Shown here in pieces: positions 60,110 through 64,000 of a DNA stretch of 64,000 bases. The DNA lies in assembly GCF_018324685.1 (NCBI RefSeq), contig NZ_AP023354.1, positions 2,976,001 to 3,040,000 of the forward strand, in the 5' to 3' direction. A program made the position numbers and the translations under genes. This stretch comes from Actinocatenispora sera. GTDB taxonomy: Bacteria; Actinomycetota; Actinomycetes; Mycobacteriales; Micromonosporaceae. Below the pieces are notes generated by a model. It did not search any database, had not been told where the DNA came from, and worked only from the letters and a program-made list of their open reading frames with translations. How positions within the stretch are numbered: position 1 is the stretch's first letter; every line of letters starts with the position of its first letter.

Positions 60110-60181
60110 TCTGGTGCCCGCGAGTCGAACGCGGTGTCTCTTGCTTCCAGGGCAAGCGGGTTCCCGTCTCCCTCGCACCAG
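60110..60181 (-). tRNA. Atypical tRNA, Pro-like (TGG), C33
   Basis: Acceptor CTGGTGC/GCACCAG and T-arm are perfect; loop CCTGGAA gives TGG if C33 is accepted. Position 8 is G and the D-arm is odd, so identity is uncertain. Confidence 0.6.
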
Positions 60182-60237
60182 ATGGGCCGGCCCCCAAGAG
60201 CTCGCTCGTCGCGAGGCTCCGGTCGGGGCCGACCGTT

Positions 60238-60256
60238 CCATGCCATCCACTGTGGA
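60238..60256. repeat. 19-bp inverted repeat, right copy
   Basis: CCATGCCATCCACTGTGGA, exact complement of 57087-57105. It lies in the 116-base gap (60182-60297) that otherwise shows no gene. Confidence 0.7.
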
Positions 60257-60297
60257 GTTGACAATGAGCAGGCCCACCAGCCGTGGCTGGGGGCACG

Positions 60298-60370
60298 CAC
60301 GGGCGGCAGGACTCGAACCTGCAACCGGCGGTGTTGGAGACCGCTGCTCATCCAGTTGAGCTACGCCCGT
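60298..60370 (-). tRNA. tRNA-Trp (CCA), first gene of the array
   Basis: Acceptor ACGGGCG/CGCCCGT, loop CTCCAAC, G73 as required for Trp, T-loop TTCGAGT. Confidence 0.95.
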
Positions 60371-60389
60371 ATTCTGTTGTGCGGCAACG

Positions 60390-60423
60390 AAAAAGCCGCC
60401 CTACCCGGATCGGGTGGGCGGCT
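60390..60423 (-). terminator. Rho-independent terminator just upstream of the array
   Basis: On the minus strand AGCCGCCCACCCG pairs with CGGGTAGGGCGGCT (one bulge) and is followed by TTTTT. It ends the small ORF transcript and stands 20 bases before tRNA-Trp, leaving no room for a normal promoter between. Confidence 0.85.
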
Positions 60424-60446
60424 GCAAGGCGCGCGGTTCGCGTCTG

Positions 60447-60569
60447 TTACACCCACCTACCCGTCTGCTCGACGGCGCTGGCGTGTTCGATGAGCCCCAG
60501 GTAGGGCATGATCGAGCCACCGCACAGCGCGCGGCGCTGCGGGTTGGTGGGCTTCGACCACTCGAACAT
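60447..60569 (-). CDS. Small ORF (40 residues) upstream of the tRNA array
   Basis: ATG 60569 has GACGGAG 7 bases upstream and the ORF (MFEWSKPTNPQRRALCGGSI, ending VEQTGRWV) stops just before the terminator at 60390. A TTGCGT-N18-TATCGT promoter-like pair lies further upstream at about 60630-60660. I do not recognise the peptide; it could be a leader peptide or a small protein. Confidence 0.5.
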   Translation of the reverse strand: MFEWSKPTNPQRRALCGGSIMPYLGLIEHASAVEQTGRWV

Positions 60570-60737
60570 CTGGCTGCTCCGTCTCGGACCGGTTGGCTTG
60601 CTTCTGGCTGTCGTTGCTTTCAACGAAGACGATACGACTGCTATTCCAGTGCACGCAATGATTTAACGACGACGATCCCGACAGCCGCCACCGATCCCGG
60701 CACCAATTGTCGTCAGTTCCGTTGGGGCGTAACGCAA

Positions 60738-61694
60738 CTACGGTTTCGCGACGAGCTCGTCGGAGTGCTTGACCGGTGCCGCGGCGGGTGTGGCCGGGGT
60801 GGCGCGCTGGGCGATGACCGCGCCGGCGAGCACCAGCAGGCCGCCGGCGACCTGGATCGCGGTCATCGACTGGCCCAGCAGCAGCCAGGCGAGCAGCGCG
60901 GCCAGGACCGCTTCCAGGCACGCCACCGTGCTGCCGACCGGCGCGGACAGCCGCCGTACCGCGGCGATGCCGGTCAGGTAGGCGATCACGGTGGTGACCA
61001 CCGCGAGCCACGCCACCAGCAGCCAGGCCGGTACCGCGACGCCGCGTACCGGTGCGGCGGTGGCGAGCAGGTGCCAGGGCAGCGTCCACGGGCGGGCCAC
61101 CAGGGTCAGCGCCGCGGCGCCGACCAGCAGGCCGACGGCGAGCATCGCGGTGGGTGACACCGGCCGCGCGCCGCCGCCCTCGGACAGGACGAAGTAGACG
61201 ACCTGGCAGCAGGCGGCGCCGAGCGCGAGGGCGAGGCCGAGCGGGTCGAACCGGGCGCCGGACCACACCTCGACCACGTTGGCCAGCCCGACCACGGCGA
61301 ACACCACGCCGACCAGCGCGGCGCGAGACACCCGGCGGCGCAGCACCACCCGCACGAACGCGAGGACCAGTACCGGGGCGAAGTACTCGACCAGCAGCGC
61401 CACCCCGACCGGGATGCGGGAGATCGCGGCGAAGTAGCACGCCTGGACGCCGGCGACCGCGAACAGCCCGTACGAGACGATGCGGGTCGGGTGGCGCAGT
61501 GCCGGCAGGTGGCGCACGGCGAGCGGGGACAGCACCAGCGCGGCGCCGGCGACCCGCAGGAACGCCACCTGCAGCGGGTCGATCCCGGCGTCGATCAGCG
61601 GTTTGGCGATCGGCCCGGAGCCGCCGAACGCGACCGCCGAGACCAGCGCGAGCAGCAGGCCGACCCGCCGCGTACCGGAAGCTCCAGAACCCAC
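60738..61694 (-). CDS. EamA/DMT-family exporter
   Basis: The 318-residue protein has ten membrane helices in two EamA repeats (VGLLLALVSAVAFGGSGPIA; AVPAWLLVAWLAVVTTVIAY, EAVLAALLAWLLLGQSM). It exports metabolites or amino acids. Transcribed alone, away from the sigma-factor genes. Confidence 0.92.
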   Translation of the reverse strand: MGSGASGTRRVGLLLALVSAVAFGGSGPIAKPLIDAGIDPLQVAFLRVAGAALVLSPLAVRHLPALRHPTRIVSYGLFAVAGVQACYFAAISRIPVGVALLVEYFAPVLVLAFVRVVLRRRVSRAALVGVVFAVVGLANVVEVWSGARFDPLGLALALGAACCQVVYFVLSEGGGARPVSPTAMLAVGLLVGAAALTLVARPWTLPWHLLATAAPVRGVAVPAWLLVAWLAVVTTVIAYLTGIAAVRRLSAPVGSTVACLEAVLAALLAWLLLGQSMTAIQVAGGLLVLAGAVIAQRATPATPAAAPVKHSDELVAKP

Positions 61695-61778
61695 CGGTGC
61701 ACCGTACGTGCCGCACGCGTCGCTCCGCCGCGAGCTGGATCACCGCGGCGGGCACCCCCCGCGGCACCGGCCAGGCGG

Positions 61779-62975
61779 TCAGTCGGCCGTGGCGAGGCGG
61801 TTGAGGTAGCGCTGCTCGGGGATGTTGCGGGTCAGCTCGGCGGCCCGCCGGAACTCGGCCCGTGCGTGCTCGGTGCGGCCCAGCCGGGCCAGCAGGTGTC
61901 CGCGGGCGGCGTGCGTGCGGTGGCTGGTGTCGGGTAGCTGGCCGAGCAGGTCGAGGCCGGCGGCGGCGCCGTGCACCTCGGCGGTGGCCACGGCGAGCCC
62001 GAGCGCGGTGGCGGGGGAGGGCTCGACCCGGTCGAGCATCTGGTAGAGGGCGAGGATCTGCGGCCAGTCGGTGCCGGCGGCGTCCGGCGCCTCGTCGTGC
62101 ACCGCGGCGATGGCGGCGCGCAGCTGGAAGGCACCGACGTACCCGTGCGGCAGAGTGCGTTCCAGCAGCGCGACGCCCTCGTCGATCAGTGCGCGCTGCC
62201 ACTGGCCGCGATCCTGCGCGTCCAGCGGTACCAGGTCGCCGTGCTGGTCCAGCCGGGCCGGGCTGCGGGCGTGGGTGAGCAGCAGCAGCGCGAGCAGGCC
62301 GGCGTTCTCCGGGTCGGCGGGGGCGCGGCGGACCAGCGTGCGGGCCAGCCGCACCGCGGTCTCGGCAAGCAGCGGGTCGGTGGCCTGCGGCCCGTCGGCC
62401 GCCAGGTGCGCCCGGGTGTACAGCAGCGAGATGGCGTGCCGGACCGCGAGCATCCGGACCGGCAGCTCGGTGGTCGCGGCGGGCACGAACCGGGCGCCGG
62501 CCCGTTTCAGCGTCGCCTTCGCCCGGCTGATGCGCTGCGCCACCGTCGACTCCGGTACGAACAGCCCGGCGGCGATCTCGGCGGTGGTGAGGCCGGCGAC
62601 GGCGCGCAGCATCAGGGCCAGCTGCGAGGTGGGCGTCAGCGCCGGATGCGCGCACAGCACGAACAGGTCGAGCATGTCGTCGCCGGCGGCCGGTGCCTCG
62701 GCGGCGGCGCCGTCGAGGCGGGCCGCCTTCTCCTCGCGCGCGCGGCGGGCGGCGTCGGAGCGCAGCTGGTCGACCAGCCGCCGGGACGCCACCCGCAGCA
62801 GCCAGCCGGCCGGATTGTCCGGTACCCCGTCGCGCGGCCACTGCTCGGCGGCGGCGACGAGCGCCAGCTGTACCGCGTCCTCGCAGTCGGCGAAGTTGCC
62901 GTACCGCCGGGACAGCGCGGCGAGCACGTGCGGCGCCTCCCGCCGCCACACGTCCTCGTACCGCGCCTCGCCCAC
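61779..62975 (-). CDS. ECF42-like sigma factor with C-terminal TPR-like domain
   Basis: The 398-residue protein has sigma region 2 (YEDVWRREAPHVLAALSRRY, DCEDAVQLALVAAAEQWPRD, NPAGWLLRVASRRLVDQLRS), region 4 (LAGLTTAEIAAGLFVPESTV, AQRISRAKATL) and the long helical C-terminal domain (LARTLVRRAPADPENAGLLA ... LLARLGRTEHARAEFRRAAE) of ECF42/SigJ-type factors. GTG start 62975, 5 bases after the YCII stop, so they are co-translated. ECF42 factors use their C-terminal extension and not an anti-sigma factor. Confidence 0.92.
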   Translation of the reverse strand: MGEARYEDVWRREAPHVLAALSRRYGNFADCEDAVQLALVAAAEQWPRDGVPDNPAGWLLRVASRRLVDQLRSDAARRAREEKAARLDGAAAEAPAAGDDMLDLFVLCAHPALTPTSQLALMLRAVAGLTTAEIAAGLFVPESTVAQRISRAKATLKRAGARFVPAATTELPVRMLAVRHAISLLYTRAHLAADGPQATDPLLAETAVRLARTLVRRAPADPENAGLLALLLLTHARSPARLDQHGDLVPLDAQDRGQWQRALIDEGVALLERTLPHGYVGAFQLRAAIAAVHDEAPDAAGTDWPQILALYQMLDRVEPSPATALGLAVATAEVHGAAAGLDLLGQLPDTSHRTHAARGHLLARLGRTEHARAEFRRAAELTRNIPEQRYLNRLATAD

Positions 62976-62980
62976 CGCGC

Positions 62981-63370
62981 TCAGTCCTCGGACCCGCCGC
63001 TCATGACCGGCCGCAGCTCGACCGTCTCGCCCGGGCCGGCGAACAGCTCGGCGATCTGCTCGGCGCGCTGCTGGCTTTCCACGTCGACCAGGAAGAACCC
63101 GGCGAAGTGTTCCTTGCCCTCCGCGTACGGCCCGTCGGAGACGACCCGGTCGCCGTCGCGCCAGCGAAACAGCCGGGACGTGGACGGCGCGCCGAGCGCC
63201 TCGGCGTGTACGAGCTCGCCCCGCTCCATCACCTGGGCGAATCCGTCCTCGAAGTCGGAGTTGAGCCGCCGGCGCACGCTCTCGGGCAGCGCCTGATGCT
63301 CGGGCAGGTAGTCCGAGGTGGGGTGGCCCCAGGGCTGCGGGTTGGAATGGATCAGGATGACGTACTTCAC
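62981..63370 (-). CDS. YCII/DGPF-family protein
   Basis: The 129-residue protein (KYVILIHSNPQPWGHPTSDY, SRLFRWRDGDRVVSDGPYAE, GKEHFAGFFLVDVESQQRAE) is the YCII-related DGPF protein that accompanies ECF42 sigma factors. GTG start 63370 with GAGGAG upstream. Its role is unknown. Confidence 0.93.
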   Translation of the reverse strand: MKYVILIHSNPQPWGHPTSDYLPEHQALPESVRRRLNSDFEDGFAQVMERGELVHAEALGAPSTSRLFRWRDGDRVVSDGPYAEGKEHFAGFFLVDVESQQRAEQIAELFAGPGETVELRPVMSGGSED

Positions 63371-63425
63371 GGGTGCTCCTCGATGTCGTTGGATCGGGCC
63401 GGAGGCGCATCGCCTCCACCCTCGT

Positions 63426-63453
63426 GTCGGGGCCGGGCACCGGATCCTCGACA
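63426..63453 (-). promoter_or_regulatory. Candidate ECF42 promoter TGTCGA-N18-CGAC
   Basis: On the minus strand TGTCGA (63448-63453) and CGAC (63426-63429) are 18 bases apart, 56 bases before the YCII start. This matches the TGTCGA / CGA(C/T)C pattern reported for ECF42 promoters. Confidence 0.6.
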
Positions 63454-63535
63454 CGGTCCGGTCCAACGATCGCCGATCTCGAAAATACCTGAGCCGCGAT
63501 GTCGAGGGCGGCGACCGCAGCTTCGACCTACGGGT

Positions 63536-64000
63536 ATGACACAGCATCCAAGCCAGCCCGACCCGGTCACCACCGAACTGCTCGGCTGGATCCAGCAGGC
63601 CACCGACCGCATCTGCCGTTCCACCGACGGGCTGACCGAGGCGCAGGTACGCACCCCGGCCGCGCGGTCCGGCTGGAGCATCGCCGGCCTGGTCGGGCAC
63701 GTACACGACTCGACCTGGTTCTGGCTGCACCACGTCATCGCCGGCAACCCGATGCAGTTCGGCGAGGACGACGGGTGGGACAACGATCCGGCCCTGCCGT
63801 TCCCGGAGCTGGTGGCCCGGCTGCGCGACGACACGGCGCGCGGCTGCGCCGCGGTGGCCGCGCTGGCCAGTACCGACGCGCCCGGCTGGTGGCCGGAGGG
63901 GGCCTGGGGCGGCTACCGCCAGGACACCGTGCTCGGGGTGCTGGTGCACCTGCTCAACGACAACGCCGCCCACACTGGGCATCTCGATCTTGCCCGCGAG
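63536..64000 (+). CDS. DinB/DUF664-family protein (partial)
   Basis: The frame from ATG 63536 runs off the window at 64000 (155 residues seen). ATDRICRSTDGLTEAQVRTP, GLVGHVHDSTWFWLHHVIAG and LVHLLNDNAAHTGHLDLARE give the three His of the DinB-like metal site. These proteins are often mycothiol- or thiol-dependent transferases in actinobacteria. Divergent from the ECF42/DGPF pair. Confidence 0.88.
   Translation, partial: MTQHPSQPDPVTTELLGWIQQATDRICRSTDGLTEAQVRTPAARSGWSIAGLVGHVHDSTWFWLHHVIAGNPMQFGEDDGWDNDPALPFPELVARLRDDTARGCAAVAALASTDAPGWWPEGAWGGYRQDTVLGVLVHLLNDNAAHTGHLDLARE

Noticed and set aside
56845-60370. A suppressor tRNA in the array that would read the TAG in the quinone oxidoreductase gene
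   Set aside because: No gene in the array shows a CTA anticodon; the TAG has no obvious suppressor here.
55041-60600. A complete prophage or integrative element
   Set aside because: Apart from HNH and Ro60 there is no integrase, capsid, terminase or plasmid gene, and no clear attachment site; only a phage-like cargo can be argued.
1-64000. CRISPR arrays
   Set aside because: I saw no regularly spaced repeats of 25-40 bases with unique spacers; the tandem repeats found are coding.

Overview
The window comes from a very GC-rich actinomycete. Coding density is high, GTG starts are common, TetR, MarR and LysR regulators are dense, and there is an LLM flavin monooxygenase, an ECF42-type sigma factor and F420/NADP-oxidoreductase-like proteins. 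A filamentous actinobacterium, perhaps of the Micromonosporaceae, fits best; this is inferred from gene content and composition, with no marker gene to prove it.

Region 1 (1-10 kb) holds redox enzymes beside their regulators: a partial NAD-binding epimerase, a LysR gene facing an F420-reductase-like gene across a 15-bp-arm palindrome, a TetR gene facing an SDR plus a second F420-reductase-like gene, and an HxlR regulator facing a quinone oxidoreductase gene broken by an in-frame TAG. A large secreted GH35 beta-galactosidase follows. Region 2 (10-32 kb) is typical accessory chromosome: TetR, a GT39-like membrane transferase, a phosphotransferase-like kinase, GNATs, a DHA2 exporter with LysR, an XRE regulator with an aldo-keto reductase, a cupin, a CGNR protein, a LysE exporter, a TetR-rhodanese-YceI cluster, proA, an Xaa-Pro peptidase and a PHP phosphatase. 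Region 3 (32-37 kb) has a MarR/GbsR-like repressor facing a DUF4097 gene across phased TGTTGCA sites, an S9 peptidase, and HxlR facing a beta-carbonic anhydrase.

Region 4 (37.2-41.3 kb) is a tightly coupled three-gene operon: a Cys-cluster protein resembling the Fe-S part of Cas4/AddB nucleases, a protein of unknown fold, and a UPF1-like superfamily 1 helicase. I cannot match it to a named system. Two tandem Imm-5-like genes follow. Region 5 (42.7-54.8 kb) has an MBL-fold hydrolase, a DUF2199 protein, a Pro-rich membrane protein, TetR with a dehydrogenase, an MFS exporter with MarR, an alpha/beta hydrolase, a frameshifted MerR gene, and a flavin monooxygenase-reductase pair with MarR.

Region 6 (55.0-60.6 kb) is the most striking. 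About 32 tRNA or tRNA-like genes lie head to tail on the minus strand, reading codons for all 20 amino acids. The array is interrupted by an HNH endonuclease gene and a 165-bp palindromic element. It runs into a Ro60/TROVE gene (frameshifted here) in the same direction. Ro60 binds tRNA-like Y RNAs, and large tRNA arrays with Ro60 and HNH genes are also a phage trait, so this looks like an acquired RNA module. A 40-codon ORF and a strong terminator sit just upstream of it.

Region 7 (60.7-64 kb) has an EamA exporter, an ECF42-like sigma factor with its YCII/DGPF partner and a candidate autoregulated promoter, and the start of a DinB/DUF664 gene.
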